NCBI GenBank assembly: GCA_016756695.1
Contig: CP066701.1
Location: 1,017,501-1,081,500 of the forward strand
Length of the DNA: 64,000 nucleotides
Reading direction: 5' to 3'
Origin: Heyndrickxia sporothermodurans
Lineage (GTDB): Bacteria; Bacillota; Bacilli; Bacillales; Bacillaceae_C
In this document: piece by piece, positions 10,464 to 20,412 of the stretch
Layout: every line of letters starts with the position of its first letter
How positions within the stretch are numbered: the first letter of the stretch is position 1
The notes under the pieces: generated by a model
Told to the model about the DNA's origin: nothing
The model's database searches: none
What the model saw: the letters and a program-made list of their open reading frames with translations, nothing else
Program-made: the position numbers and the translations under genes

Positions 10464-10651
10464 AATAAGCGGATATTTTCCGGTTATACAGCAGAATAGA
10501 GCTCAAATCGGGAGGAATAAGCGGAGTTTTTCCGCTTAAGCAAAGCAAATTTACTTATTTTCACGTTTTTCGAGTTAATAGTCGGAATTTTTCCGGCTAT
10601 TTAAGATATTTTCAGTGCTATTTTCTTAATTAAGGGGAATTTTTCCGCTTA
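10464..10651. repeat. Four short palindromic repeats (AAGCGGA-TTTTTCCGCTT type)
   Basis: Four related 22-25-bp units, roughly AATAAGCGGAATTTTTCCGCTT, lie at 10464-10486, 10516-10539, 10577-10601 and 10629-10651. They are spaced about 52-61 bp apart between IS copy A and guaA. Each can fold as a small hairpin. There is no coding capacity here. Otherwise 10185-10705 holds only the stranded pbuG promoter. Confidence 0.7.
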
Positions 10652-10705
10652 CTTTTCAAACTCAGTTTAGCGTCTAACGAACTTGTACAATTTCTCCTTT
10701 AATTA

Positions 10706-10739
10706 ACAAAAGCTTGAGAAAAAAACCCCAAGCTTTTGT
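10706..10739. terminator. Inverted repeat after guaA, probable terminator
   Basis: ACAAAAGCTTG (10706-10716) and CAAGCTTTTGT (10729-10739) form an 11-bp stem. On the minus strand the T run lies in the loop rather than after the stem, so termination is less certain than for the other hairpins in this window. Confidence 0.5.
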
Positions 10740-10835
10740 GCTAATTATATTGTTATTCAATCCTACGAAATCTTACGGTTAAACCACTGATACAACTGCC
10801 TTCCCAGCACTTTTAATCATTTGAATGTTAGATAT

Positions 10836-12377
10836 CTACTCCCACTCAATCGTTGCAGGTGGCTTAGATGTAATATCATACACCACACGATTCACATGGC
10901 TAACTTCATTAACGATACGTGTTGAAATTAGTTCAAGTACATCCCATGGAATACGTGCCCAGTCAGATGTCATTCCATCGATGGAAGTAACGGCGCGAAT
11001 GCCAATTGTGTAATCATACGTTCTTGTATCTCCCATAACACCTACACTGCGAATGTCAGGAAGAACGGTGAAATATTGCCATATTTCTCGATCAAGGCCA
11101 GCCTTTTTAATTTCTTCACGTAAAATATAATCGGATTCACGAACAATTTCTAACTTTTCTTCAGAAATCGCTCCAAGCACACGAATACCTAAACCAGGAC
11201 CTGGGAATGGTTGTCTCCAAACAATTTCATCAGGAATTCCTAGTTCTGTTCCAAGTGCACGAACCTCGTCTTTAAACAATGTATTTAACGGTTCAATCAA
11301 CGTAAATTGCATATCTTCAGGAAGACCGCCGACATTATGATGTGACTTGATTGTTTGTGCAGTAGCTGTCCCACTTTCGATAATATCAGTATACAATGTT
11401 CCTTGTGCAAGGAATTCGATACCTTCAAGTTTTGTCGCTTCATCATCAAATACGTAAATAAATTCATTACCGATAATTTTGCGTTTTTTCTCTGGGTCAG
11501 ATACTCCTTCGAGCTTTCTCAAGAAACGGTCTTTCGCATCGACTTTGATGACATTCATATGAAAGCCTTCGGCGAAAGTTTTCATAACACTTTCTGCTTC
11601 CCCTTTACGCAATAAGCCATGATCAACAAAAATACATGTTAATTGATCACCTATTGCTTTATGGATAAGAACGGCTACTACAGAAGAATCGACTCCGCCG
11701 CTAAGTGCGCAAAGAACTTTCTTATCTCCTACTGTTTCACGGATTTTTTCCATTTCGATTTCGATAAAGTTTTCCATTGACCAATCCGCAGAACAATGAC
11801 ATACATCAAATACAAAGTTTCTTAAAATATCATTTCCGTATTGTGAATGTTGGACTTCTGGATGGAATTGCACAGCATATAACGAACGATTTTCATCACT
11901 CATCGCTGCAATTGGACACGAAGGGCTGACAGCATCGACAGCAAAACCTTCAGGTGTTTCTGTAACAAGATCACCGTGACTCATCCATACAACTTGTTGG
12001 TTTGGAAGATCTTTAAAAAGTCCCACAGATGGTTGAACATTGATTTTTGCTTTACCATATTCTCTATGAGTAGCAGGCTCTACTTTTCCACCGAAATGTT
12101 TGGTCATCAATTGCATACCGTAGCAAATGCCAAATACCGGAATTCCTAAATCGAAGATTGCTTCATCACAGCGAAATGAATTTTCATCATACACACTATT
12201 AGGCCCACCGGAGAAAATAATGCCTTTTGGATTCATCTTTTTAATTTCATCTACCGTAATGGTATGTGGGTGTAGTTCACTATACACACCAAATTCACGA
12301 ATTCTTCTAGTAATTAATTGATTGTATTGACTGCCAAAATCAAGGACGACAATCATTTCTTGTGTTATTTCAGGCAT
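10836..12377 (-). CDS. guaA: GMP synthase (glutamine-hydrolysing)
   Basis: Converts XMP, ATP and glutamine to GMP. The 513 residues have the expected two-part layout. An N-terminal class I glutamine amidotransferase carries Cys85 in GICYGMQ and His172/Glu174 in QFHPE. An ATP pyrophosphatase domain follows, with SGGVDSS at 225-231. The C-terminal dimerisation domain ends with the typical KPPATIEWE. The ribosome site is TTGGGGGA. A guanine-class riboswitch with terminator precedes it. Its neighbours (pbuG downstream, the transglutaminase operon upstream) match B. subtilis order. Confidence 0.98.
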   Translation of the reverse strand: MPEITQEMIVVLDFGSQYNQLITRRIREFGVYSELHPHTITVDEIKKMNPKGIIFSGGPNSVYDENSFRCDEAIFDLGIPVFGICYGMQLMTKHFGGKVEPATHREYGKAKINVQPSVGLFKDLPNQQVVWMSHGDLVTETPEGFAVDAVSPSCPIAAMSDENRSLYAVQFHPEVQHSQYGNDILRNFVFDVCHCSADWSMENFIEIEMEKIRETVGDKKVLCALSGGVDSSVVAVLIHKAIGDQLTCIFVDHGLLRKGEAESVMKTFAEGFHMNVIKVDAKDRFLRKLEGVSDPEKKRKIIGNEFIYVFDDEATKLEGIEFLAQGTLYTDIIESGTATAQTIKSHHNVGGLPEDMQFTLIEPLNTLFKDEVRALGTELGIPDEIVWRQPFPGPGLGIRVLGAISEEKLEIVRESDYILREEIKKAGLDREIWQYFTVLPDIRSVGVMGDTRTYDYTIGIRAVTSIDGMTSDWARIPWDVLELISTRIVNEVSHVNRVVYDITSKPPATIEWE

Positions 12378-12463
12378 ATCGATTCCCCCAACCTAAGTTT
12401 TTTCTTAATCATATTTTCCCCTATTAGTAAGGAAACTATATCAGCATATCGATTGAAAAATAC

Positions 12464-12516
12464 AAAAAAACTAGAACTCCACCTCAAATAAATTAAGAAG
12501 GCAGAATTCTAGTTTC
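12464..12516 (-). terminator. Riboswitch-controlled terminator of guaA
   Basis: Minus-strand stem AAACTAGAAtTC.../...GAgTTCTAGTTT followed by TTTTTTT, between the aptamer and guaA. The arm TCTGCCTTC near 12500 may also pair with the aptamer P1 strand as an antiterminator. Confidence 0.82.
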
Positions 12517-12572
12517 AAAGCATAACTAACTACATCATTATACAATAATGATGACAATTAATAGAATCACAC

Positions 12573-12646
12573 TGCCTTCATAGTTAAATCATTCACGGTG
12601 ATTTAGTAGAGACTTCTGGACCATATTTCCAAAATTATATGAAGCA
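12573..12646 (-). promoter_or_regulatory. Purine (guanine-class) riboswitch of guaA
   Basis: The minus-strand aptamer has P1 TGCTTCATA/TATGAAGGCA, AATATGG in L2, a GTCTCTACT core and CCGTGAA in L3. The J3/1 specificity base is C (AACTATGAAG), which indicates guanine. It is more diverged than the pbuG aptamer, with TCTCTACT instead of TTTCTACC, so its affinity may differ. Confidence 0.87.
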
Positions 12647-12691
12647 CTATTTTTTTAATTGTCATCATTTTATACTTGTTTAAACATACGG

Positions 12692-14941
12692 TCAACCCGT
12701 TGTCTTTTTAATTAAATTTTCCCACAATTCCCGAGTCTGTTCCCAATCAATCTTGATATTTTCTCCCCGATAAATATTTCTCTCATATTGTTCGGTTAAT
12801 TGATACATCGTCTCTGTTCCAAAGTAATTATCCACATTTCTTGCGTATTCCCTCAATGTTTGACCTGTTTCTTTTCGCAAGCCAAATCTCTCTAACTGTT
12901 TTAAAAGTGACAAATAGGCTTTCGAGAACGTTTCCTTGTCATTTCTTGCTCGGTATTTCCAAATAAGAATGTAAGGTAGCCATTTGCTGCGCTTTAAATA
13001 GATAAAACCCGAAATCAGCATAACAATGATGATACTAATAACGATGAACATCCAATGGTCTTGGAAAACTTTCGTTGTTTTTTCCCACAAGTTTGTAAAT
13101 GAAAATCCATCTGAACTGGTCGTTTCATTATCTGCCTCTTGTTCTTTTTGCGGTTTCTTTTTAACTTCTTCCTCTTTTGGTGTAGTAGAGGCAGCCTGTG
13201 CCTTTGTAGTCAGATCATTATTGAAAACAGAGTTATTTACAAAGCCCATCGTCGGCTCAAAAGGTACCCAGCCTACATTTGGAAAAAAGACTTCAACCCA
13301 TGAGTGTGCATTATTATTGGTTACTTTATAAATATTTTGCGAAACACCCTCCGACCCTTGATATTCCCCTGATGAGTATCCTTTGACCCACCTGGAAGGG
13401 ATTCCAATTGAGCGAAGCATCGTAACCATAGAAGTAGAAAAATTATCACAATATCCTCTTAGTGTTTCAAATAGAAATTGATCTACATAATCTTGATTCT
13501 CTTTTGGAATTCCCACGTTTTTCTTATCATATTTATATTTACCGGATTGCAAATATCCTTCGATCGCCTTTGTCTTATCGTACCAATTCGTTTTATCCTT
13601 TGTTAATTCCTCCGCGAGATCCTTTACACGCTTCGGAAATTTTTCTGGTAACTGAATATAACGCGGATCAAATTGTGCATTCTTACCAGTTATTTGACTC
13701 ATTTTTTTTATGCTATATCGTTGAAGTTGATAAATTACCATGTAATCCCTTATATACAAGGGATCATTATTTTGAATAGCTGTAATTTTTTCTGTCGCAT
13801 CATTTACTGAGAAGGCATCCTCCTTCTCCGGGTCAATACCAGATGGTTTATTATATAAAATATTTGTAAATCCATACGTATGAACAAGATTCGGGCTTCG
13901 TTGTTCTAGCGTAATTGAAGCGGATTTGGATTTTTTCCTATTTTCCTTCTCGTCTTTTGAAGATGGTACCAAACCTTTATTTAACGAAATCGGAATATCG
14001 TCCTGCATTCGATAGGTGGATGTTGCATCCGGTTTAGATGCTTTCCATCCTTTCCCTGTGTATAAGTCTTTTGTTTCCATTCTCCAATATTGACGCGATT
14101 CTGCTACAACCCTAAACACAACCGTATCATCACCTTCAAAGGGCCCGCCCAACTTAGAATCATCCACACGATAGCCAACTTTTTTTACGCTTGATCCTAT
14201 TCCTTCTTTATTCCCATTCTTGTCCGCTCCAGCATAGGATTTCAAATAAGGGACAGGATCTGGCCATATAGGAGAGGCTTTAGGGGCAATAAGGGCTATG
14301 AAAATACTGCCAATAATCATTACGGACAGAGGGACCATCCATTTTGTCATTAACTTTTGCGTAGACCGTACATTTTCTCTTTCGACAAAACGTTGAAAAA
14401 ATAACATACCTAATAGAACAAATCCAAAAAAAACCGTTCTTACAATCGCAAACTTACTATTGTATGGAGTAAATGTATCAAGGACCGTTATGTAAACAAT
14501 GGTCATCACAAAAAATAGAAATACATTTCTCCTTACGATCACCCAATATCTTAGCAAATACATAATTAGCCATAGCAAAATAAAAAACAACATTGTCCTG
14601 AACTCATTAGTGAGTTGACTCCAATTTCCGGCGAATAATAGACCGATATTTTTCATGAAATCAGTTAACAAAATACTTACCCACTCTATTCCAAAAATTG
14701 GTTTGTCAAAGAAAATATGATGTAACGAAAAGGATATAAAAATGATTTTTAAAACGAACACTGGGAAAAATGGAGCGTTAAATACGTACAAAATAAATGA
14801 AAGGATTATAAATATAATAAACAAAGATGTATTTCCCGTATTTGCAACTTCCTTTAAAGGATAGATCCATTCTAGTAAAAGAAAAAAACTAAAAAGATAT
14901 AAAATCAGTGAAAGACCTTTGTTATTTTCCCTTATCGTCAT
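12692..14941 (-). CDS. yebA: Membrane transglutaminase-like protein (YebA/TgpA type)
   Basis: 749 residues. Five or six membrane helices occupy about 10-220. An extracytoplasmic transglutaminase-like domain follows, with probable catalytic Cys498 (GYCDNFST), His546 (NAHSWVEVF) and Glu562 (VPFEPT; many relatives have Asp here). A further helix lies at about 628-648, and then a cytoplasmic tail. It overlaps the DUF58 gene by 4 bp (ATGA). The MoxR-DUF58-transglutaminase trio is common in bacteria and in B. subtilis lies directly upstream of guaA. Its substrate is not known to me. Confidence 0.88.
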   Translation of the reverse strand: MTIRENNKGLSLILYLFSFFLLLEWIYPLKEVANTGNTSLFIIFIILSFILYVFNAPFFPVFVLKIIFISFSLHHIFFDKPIFGIEWVSILLTDFMKNIGLLFAGNWSQLTNEFRTMLFFILLWLIMYLLRYWVIVRRNVFLFFVMTIVYITVLDTFTPYNSKFAIVRTVFFGFVLLGMLFFQRFVERENVRSTQKLMTKWMVPLSVMIIGSIFIALIAPKASPIWPDPVPYLKSYAGADKNGNKEGIGSSVKKVGYRVDDSKLGGPFEGDDTVVFRVVAESRQYWRMETKDLYTGKGWKASKPDATSTYRMQDDIPISLNKGLVPSSKDEKENRKKSKSASITLEQRSPNLVHTYGFTNILYNKPSGIDPEKEDAFSVNDATEKITAIQNNDPLYIRDYMVIYQLQRYSIKKMSQITGKNAQFDPRYIQLPEKFPKRVKDLAEELTKDKTNWYDKTKAIEGYLQSGKYKYDKKNVGIPKENQDYVDQFLFETLRGYCDNFSTSMVTMLRSIGIPSRWVKGYSSGEYQGSEGVSQNIYKVTNNNAHSWVEVFFPNVGWVPFEPTMGFVNNSVFNNDLTTKAQAASTTPKEEEVKKKPQKEQEADNETTSSDGFSFTNLWEKTTKVFQDHWMFIVISIIIVMLISGFIYLKRSKWLPYILIWKYRARNDKETFSKAYLSLLKQLERFGLRKETGQTLREYARNVDNYFGTETMYQLTEQYERNIYRGENIKIDWEQTRELWENLIKKTTG

Positions 14942-16131
14942 CTTTGTTTCACCCCCGTTAAAGCCGAGCGGAAATCCTTTTCATGAAGGAAATTTACAAA
15001 CACTCCATAACGAGTGGCAATCGAACTTAATTGGTATTCGTCATCAAGAAATGGTTCGTTATCATTTTTTACGACAAAAATAATCACCGTTCCAGTTCTT
15101 TGCACATGCTTCCTTACCATATCAACTAACGCCTGTGTTAAATTAGAAGTGATAATTAATAAGGAAGCTGATCGTTGATAGAATGCTGACTCGCCATCCA
15201 AAATACTAGAAATATGGACATTACTATCCGCTTTTACTTTAGCTAAATGATGGAATAGTTGCTGTCTATACTCCTCTCCTCCCCTAATTGGGAAAATGGT
15301 ACGCTCCTGTCCAATTGAGTAAAACCCTATTTGACCACCATGTTGAATAATCGTGCGAATGATTGATGCAGAAAATTTCACACATTCCTCAAACGATGAA
15401 GAAGGTGAGCGATCTAAAATAATGGATACATCATTCGATTGGCGCTCCTCAAATTCTTTCGTTTTCATCTCATTCATTCTCGCTGTCGCCTTCCAATCAA
15501 TCCATGTGAAACGATCGCCCGGTTCATAATTTCGTATTCCCGCAACCATTGATGTATCATTTTGAATTTTTATTTGAGATGCTGTAGCTCCTTGCTCATA
15601 TCTACTTTCAAAAGAGCGGTAAATAATATCCGAAAAGGCAGGATAAACTAGTATCGATTTCTCCAAAGAATAATCCTTTTCCTTTTCAAATAAGCCAATA
15701 GGATCGCCAATTTTGACATATATTTTATCAAAATGGTGTTCTCCTCTCGGTAAATTAGGCATACTGTACTCAAGTTGAATATGTTTTTTGAAACCTGGAA
15801 ATACAATTTGCTTCCCATTCTCCTTAGAAAGACTTGAAGTGTTATTGATGATGAGAAAAAAGAGTGGGAATGAATATTTTCTATTTATTTTTATGACGAC
15901 ATTAAGATGTTCCCCGGCTAAATAAGTATCTTTATTAAATGTTCTTTCGATTACCAAATCTCCAAGAGGGTAAAAGGCAATACATAATGCATAGAGAGCG
16001 AAGGGGACAAAACTGAAAAATAGGAACCAGCTAACAAAGCCACCTTGAAACATGGCATAGGAGAAAGTTAATAGAATAAAAATAAGAAGAAGAATTAGTT
16101 TCCCCCATGTTTTTAATTTTGTTTTCATCAT
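14938..16131 (-). CDS. yeaD: DUF58 membrane-anchored protein (YeaD type)
   Basis: 397 residues. Two N-terminal hydrophobic segments (about 8-55) are followed by a long soluble part with a DUF58 block (RNYEPGDRFTWIDWKATARM) at about 200-225. The C-terminal region resembles a von Willebrand type A fold, with a DRSPSSS stretch in place of the classical MIDAS. It starts where the MoxR gene ends, with a 1-bp overlap. It is thought to act with the MoxR ATPase in protein maturation or assembly, but the exact role is unknown. Confidence 0.88.
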   Translation of the reverse strand: MMKTKLKTWGKLILLLIFILLTFSYAMFQGGFVSWFLFFSFVPFALYALCIAFYPLGDLVIERTFNKDTYLAGEHLNVVIKINRKYSFPLFFLIINNTSSLSKENGKQIVFPGFKKHIQLEYSMPNLPRGEHHFDKIYVKIGDPIGLFEKEKDYSLEKSILVYPAFSDIIYRSFESRYEQGATASQIKIQNDTSMVAGIRNYEPGDRFTWIDWKATARMNEMKTKEFEERQSNDVSIILDRSPSSSFEECVKFSASIIRTIIQHGGQIGFYSIGQERTIFPIRGGEEYRQQLFHHLAKVKADSNVHISSILDGESAFYQRSASLLIITSNLTQALVDMVRKHVQRTGTVIIFVVKNDNEPFLDDEYQLSSIATRYGVFVNFLHEKDFRSALTGVKQR

Positions 16132-17087
16132 TATCTCACTGCCCTTTGAACGGGAACCTGTACAAATTTAATTACTTCTTTTACAATATCTTCTGCTGTT
16201 TTGCCGCCATATTTAACCTCGGATTTAACAATAATTCGATGCGAAAACACGAATGGGGCTAAATATTGTACGTCGTCAGGAATAATGAAATCTCGGCCAT
16301 GTAATAAAGCATAAGCTTGTGATGCTTTCATTAATGCGATTGATCCACGAGGACTTACCCCTAGGTAAACATTCGTATGATTCCTAGTGTAATTTGCTAG
16401 TTCTACAATATATTGTTTAAGTGTTTGATCGACATACACTTCTTTTACTTCATCTTGTAATTCCACTAATTCGGAAAGAGTAATTACCGAGTCTAAACGG
16501 TCAATCGGTGCTTGTTTTTGTGTTCTATCTAATATATCTATTTCTTCATTTATATTTGGATACCCCATTTTCATTTTTAAAAGAAAACGATCTAACTGAG
16601 CCTCTGGTAAAGGGTATGTACCTTCATATTCAATCGGGTTTTGTGTTGCCATAACGAAAAACGGTCGCTCCAATTTCCTGGTATTTCCATCTACTGTGAC
16701 ACTGCTCTCCTCCATTCCCTCAAGTAAAGCGGATTGTGTTTTCGGAGATGTACGGTTTATCTCATCGGCCAGAATAATATTTCCCATAATTGGACCTGGT
16801 CTATATTGGAATTCTAATTCTTTCGGATTATATATTGATACTCCGATCACATCGGAAGGCAATAAGTCTGGTGTAAATTGGATTCTCTTAAAGTTGGCAT
16901 TTACTGATTTGGCCAATGCTCTTACCATCATTGTTTTTCCAACCCCTGGAACATCTTCTAATAAAACATGCCCTTCAGCTAATAACGCAACAAGACTGAG
17001 TTCCGCCACATCTGATTTCCCAATCATTACTTTTTCGATATTATTTATAACTTGCTTTAATTTTGGATGAAAAATGGTATCTTTCAT
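16131..17087 (-). CDS. yeaC: MoxR-family AAA+ ATPase (YeaC type)
   Basis: 318 residues forming a single AAA-3 ATPase module. It has Walker A GVGKT (about 44-48), Walker B ILADEINR (about 105-112), and a sensor motif in FFVMATQNPIEYEGTYPLPEAQ. The C-terminal lid contains SPRGSIALMKASQA. It is the first gene of a tightly overlapping three-gene operon with the DUF58 and transglutaminase genes. MoxR ATPases act as chaperones for assembling protein complexes. The partner here is presumably the DUF58 protein. Confidence 0.92.
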   Translation of the reverse strand: MKDTIFHPKLKQVINNIEKVMIGKSDVAELSLVALLAEGHVLLEDVPGVGKTMMVRALAKSVNANFKRIQFTPDLLPSDVIGVSIYNPKELEFQYRPGPIMGNIILADEINRTSPKTQSALLEGMEESSVTVDGNTRKLERPFFVMATQNPIEYEGTYPLPEAQLDRFLLKMKMGYPNINEEIDILDRTQKQAPIDRLDSVITLSELVELQDEVKEVYVDQTLKQYIVELANYTRNHTNVYLGVSPRGSIALMKASQAYALLHGRDFIIPDDVQYLAPFVFSHRIIVKSEVKYGGKTAEDIVKEVIKFVQVPVQRAVR

Positions 17088-17249
17088 TCGAATCCCCCTA
17101 TTATCTCTATCAATGTAGTCTGGAAAATTTTAAAATTTCTTATTATTTTTAGCATACTATGAATTGGGATGAAGAAAAAGAGTAGAACGAAAAAATCACT
17201 AAATTTTTTCCTTTTTTATACGGCTGTTTTTGAGATGATAAAATGAACC

Positions 17250-17330
17250 GTTCCTTTCCGCTGCAGGAGCTTGCTTTCCGCAGAGAGGAAGTCGAGCCCC
17301 TTCCGCTCCAATCCACTCCGTGCAGTTAAA
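17250..17330. repeat. Degenerate Bacillus-type interspersed repeat
   Basis: CTTTCCGCTGCAGGAGCTTGC...CCTTCCGCTCCAATC resembles the ends of the complete MITE-like repeat at 24448-24731, but the middle is missing. The stretch 17088-17388 has no other feature apart from the nadE terminator. Confidence 0.55.
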
Positions 17331-17365
17331 GGAAAGAATCTTTTAGAAAAGAGCCTATTATAATA

Positions 17366-17390
17366 AAAAGAGCCCCTTAGGACTCTTTTT
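17366..17390 (-). terminator. rho-independent terminator at the nadE stop
   Basis: Minus-strand AAAAAGAGTCC/GGGCTCTTTTT hairpin with a TAAG loop. It begins at the nadE stop codon and ends in TTTTT. Confidence 0.85.
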
Positions 17391-18216
17391 ATTTCCAAAA
17401 ATCATCAAATATTGTGATTGGCATGTGTCGTTTATGTTCGGATTTTTGATATAGTTTTTCAATGGTTTGTTGTGCTTGCTCTGAAACCTTTTTTCCTTCT
17501 AGGTAATTATCAATTTCGTCATAGGTGACGCCTAATGCACTTTCGTCTGACAATTGCGGCCGTTCATCTTCAAGGTCAGCTGTTGGTGTCTTTAAGTATA
17601 AATGCTCTGGGCATCCTAGTTCTTTGAGCAGCATTCTACCTTGACGCTTATTTAAGCGAAAGATAGGTACGAGATCCGCTCCGCCGTCTCCATATTTTGT
17701 ATAAAATCCTGTAAGGTTTTCAGCTGAATGATCGGTACCAAGAACAACGCAATTTTCCATGGCGGCAATACTATACTGTGCTTTCATCCGCTCTCTTGCT
17801 TTTTCATTACCTTTTGCAAAATCAGATAAGATAATGCCTGCTGCTTTCAATGAAGCTTCACTTGCATCGACAGCAGCTTTAATGTTTACTGTTATAGCTT
17901 TAGTGGGGTTAATAAATGTAATTGCATCCTCCACATCTGCTGCATCCTTTTGAACACCGTACGGAAGCCGAACAGCAATAAATTTATATTCATTATTCCC
18001 AGTTTCTTTACGCATCTCATCAATCGCTAGTTGCGCTAGTTTTCCTGTTAAAGTAGAATCCTGGCCCCCTGATATACCTAAAACAAATCCTTTAAAAAAG
18101 GGATATTTCGATAAATAATTTTTAAGGAAATCTACACTCTTTCGGATTTCCTCATGGGCATCGATTGTAGGACTCACTTTCATGTTTTCAATGATTCTTC
18201 TTTGTAGCTCATCCAC
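17389..18216 (-). CDS. nadE: NH3-dependent NAD+ synthetase
   Basis: Last step of NAD synthesis: amidation of nicotinate adenine dinucleotide using ammonia and ATP. The 275 residues match the usual length of the ammonia-dependent form with no glutaminase domain. The ATP pyrophosphatase P-loop SGGQDST is at 49-55, and [21 protein letters not shown] and [18 protein letters not shown] are conserved blocks. It is the last gene of the pncA-pncB-nadE operon on this strand, 24 bp after pncB. Confidence 0.97.
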   Translation of the reverse strand: MDELQRRIIENMKVSPTIDAHEEIRKSVDFLKNYLSKYPFFKGFVLGISGGQDSTLTGKLAQLAIDEMRKETGNNEYKFIAVRLPYGVQKDAADVEDAITFINPTKAITVNIKAAVDASEASLKAAGIILSDFAKGNEKARERMKAQYSIAAMENCVVLGTDHSAENLTGFYTKYGDGGADLVPIFRLNKRQGRMLLKELGCPEHLYLKTPTADLEDERPQLSDESALGVTYDEIDNYLEGKKVSEQAQQTIEKLYQKSEHKRHMPITIFDDFWK

Positions 18217-18240
18217 TTCGCATTACCTCCATTATCTTTT

Positions 18241-19707
18241 TTATTTTTTCATATGGGCAATCTTTTCACGAACGTCCTCAATATTTTTAATTTTGTTATC
18301 CCAACATTTTTGGCTAAGATCAACTGGATATTCGTGGGGATTAAGTGAGCGTTTGTATTCTTCCCAGAGTAATCCTAAGCTTTCTTTCGTGTAGCCTTGT
18401 ATTTCTTTTAATTCTGGTAATCGATAGACTAATTCCCCATTTACGAAAATATCATGATGTAAATCTTTCGCTTCAAAATCAGTCACGGTTTTACTTATAT
18501 ATGTGTGCACGGGGTGGAACATTTTTAACTTTTCTTGGGATTGTGGATCCTCATCCTGCATTGCAATATAGTCACCTTCAGATTTATTCGTATTTGTATT
18601 AATAATTCGATAAACCTTTTTTAAACCAGGTGTCGTCACTTTTTGCGCATTTGATGAAATTTTAATGGTATCTTGCATCACTCCATTTTCATCTTCAATG
18701 GAAACCATTTTATAAACCGCACCTAATGCTGGCTGCTCGAAAGCAGTGATTAACTTTGTCCCGACTCCCCACATATCAATTTTGGCTCCTTGGGACTTCA
18801 TATGAAGGATCGTATACTCATCTAAATCACTTGATGCCACAATCTTCGCATTTGGAAATCCTGCTTGGTCTAACATTTTTCGTGCTGCTTTTGATAAAAA
18901 CGCCATGTCTCCGCTATCTAATCGAATACCAATAAAATTAATTTTATTCCCTAATTCTTTTGCAACTCGTATAGCTGCTGGGACACCCGATTTCAACGTA
19001 TCATATGTATCCACTAAAAATACACAATCCCGATGGCTTTCTGCATATTTATGAAATGCTGTATAATCATCACGATATGCTTGTACCATCGCATGGGCAT
19101 GGGTACCTGAAACAGGGATTCCAAATCGTTTACCCGCTCGAACATTACTTGTTGAATCAAATCCACCGATGTAGGCAGCCCTTGTTCCCCACACCGCTGC
19201 ATCCATTTCATGTGCTCTGCGCGTACCAAATTCCATTAATATTTGGTCACCGACTACATTTTTAATTCTCGCTGCCTTCGTTGCAATCAATGTTTGGTAA
19301 TTCACAATATTAAGCAAGGCGGTTTCAATTATTTGCGCTTGTGCCAAAGGTGCTTCCACATGAATTAAAGGTTCACTGTCAAAAACAATTTCCCCTTCTT
19401 TCATCGACCGAACGGTTCCTGTGAAACGCATTTCACTTAAATATTGTAAAAATTCTTCATCATAGTTCAATTCTTCACGTAAATATTGAATATCTGTTTC
19501 AGAAAAATGAAAATCACGTAAGTATTCAACAATTCGTTCTAAGCCCGCATATACTGCATACCCATTGTCGAAAGGAAGCTTCCTGAAAAAAACTTCAAAT
19601 ACCGCTTTTCGTTCATGAATACCGTCATCCCAATATGTTTTTGCCATATTGATTTGATATAAATCCGTATGCAGTGCAAAACCGTCGTCCTTATATAGCT
19701 TTACCAT
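18241..19707 (-). CDS. pncB: Nicotinate phosphoribosyltransferase
   Basis: Makes nicotinate mononucleotide from nicotinate and PRPP in NAD salvage. The 488 residues belong to the longer PncB group. Conserved blocks are TDLYQINMAKTYW at the N-terminus, EFGTRRAHEMDAAVWGTRAA, FIGIRLDSGD and ASSDLDEYTI. A strong ribosome site (AAGGAGTGGGG) precedes the ATG. It sits between pncA and nadE, so nicotinamide salvage runs through the operon in order. Confidence 0.96.
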   Translation of the reverse strand: MVKLYKDDGFALHTDLYQINMAKTYWDDGIHERKAVFEVFFRKLPFDNGYAVYAGLERIVEYLRDFHFSETDIQYLREELNYDEEFLQYLSEMRFTGTVRSMKEGEIVFDSEPLIHVEAPLAQAQIIETALLNIVNYQTLIATKAARIKNVVGDQILMEFGTRRAHEMDAAVWGTRAAYIGGFDSTSNVRAGKRFGIPVSGTHAHAMVQAYRDDYTAFHKYAESHRDCVFLVDTYDTLKSGVPAAIRVAKELGNKINFIGIRLDSGDMAFLSKAARKMLDQAGFPNAKIVASSDLDEYTILHMKSQGAKIDMWGVGTKLITAFEQPALGAVYKMVSIEDENGVMQDTIKISSNAQKVTTPGLKKVYRIINTNTNKSEGDYIAMQDEDPQSQEKLKMFHPVHTYISKTVTDFEAKDLHHDIFVNGELVYRLPELKEIQGYTKESLGLLWEEYKRSLNPHEYPVDLSQKCWDNKIKNIEDVREKIAHMKK

Positions 19708-19729
19708 TTAACCCCACTCCTTATTTACC

Positions 19730-20287
19730 CTAAAAGAGTACCTTCGCACCCAATGTATTTTTAAAATGTTCTAATGCCCATTGATGGCCTGTATCATTAA
19801 AGCTCGCCACTGCGTTACCATGAACGACTATTTTGTATCCTTTATTATAAGCATCTACAGCCGTATGCAATACACAAATATCCGTACAAACGCCACATAA
19901 ATGTAGTTCTTCAATTCCACGTTCTCTTAGCTTTATATCCAAATCCGTTCCGGCAAATGCACTATAACGTGTTTTATCCATATAGTGTACATTTTCGTCA
20001 TTTTTATGTTGTTCATACAAACCTTGTAAAGCTCCGAATAATTGAAGCCCCTGTGTTCCTACTATATTATGCGGTGGAAACAGCTTTGCCTCCGGATGGA
20101 GTGTGTCTTCTTTTTGATGACAATCGATCGCAAAAACAACATAATCACCGGAAAGTATAAAATCGCTTGTTAGCTGGATAATTATATTTTCAATGTCTTG
20201 ACCTGGTTTCCCACACGTTAATTTACCATCATCTGCAATAAAATCGTATGTATAATCAATATTAATTAATGCTTTTCTAGTCATCAC
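19730..20287 (-). CDS. pncA: Nicotinamidase (isochorismatase fold)
   Basis: Deamidates nicotinamide to nicotinate. About 185 residues with the catalytic triad Asp15 (YTYDF), Lys105 (DKTRYSAF) and Cys138 (GVCTDICV), and a metal-site candidate in DCHQKEDTLHPE. Two adjacent starts are possible, GTG at 20287 and ATG at 20284. The AAGGGG site is 6 nt from the former and 9 nt from the latter, so I cannot decide between them. It is the first gene of the NAD salvage operon. Confidence 0.94.
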   Translation of the reverse strand: MMTRKALINIDYTYDFIADDGKLTCGKPGQDIENIIIQLTSDFILSGDYVVFAIDCHQKEDTLHPEAKLFPPHNIVGTQGLQLFGALQGLYEQHKNDENVHYMDKTRYSAFAGTDLDIKLRERGIEELHLCGVCTDICVLHTAVDAYNKGYKIVVHGNAVASFNDTGHQWALEHFKNTLGAKVLF

Positions 20288-20352
20288 AAAACACCCCTTA
20301 TTGGCAATCTCGACACTATTGTACTATAAATTCTTAAAATAAGTGAAAATAA

Positions 20353-20402
20353 AACACCCATTTAATTACCGTAATCATTTTAAACAGCAATTAATGGATG
20401 TT
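20353..20402 (-). terminator. Terminator after ykoC
   Basis: Minus-strand stem ACATCCATTAATT/AATTAAATGGgTGT followed by TTTATTTTC, 11 bp after the ykoC stop. It separates the thiamine-precursor operon from pncA. The plus-strand side also ends in TTTTTTT, so it could work both ways. Confidence 0.75.
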
Positions 20403-20412
20403 TTTTTAAGAT

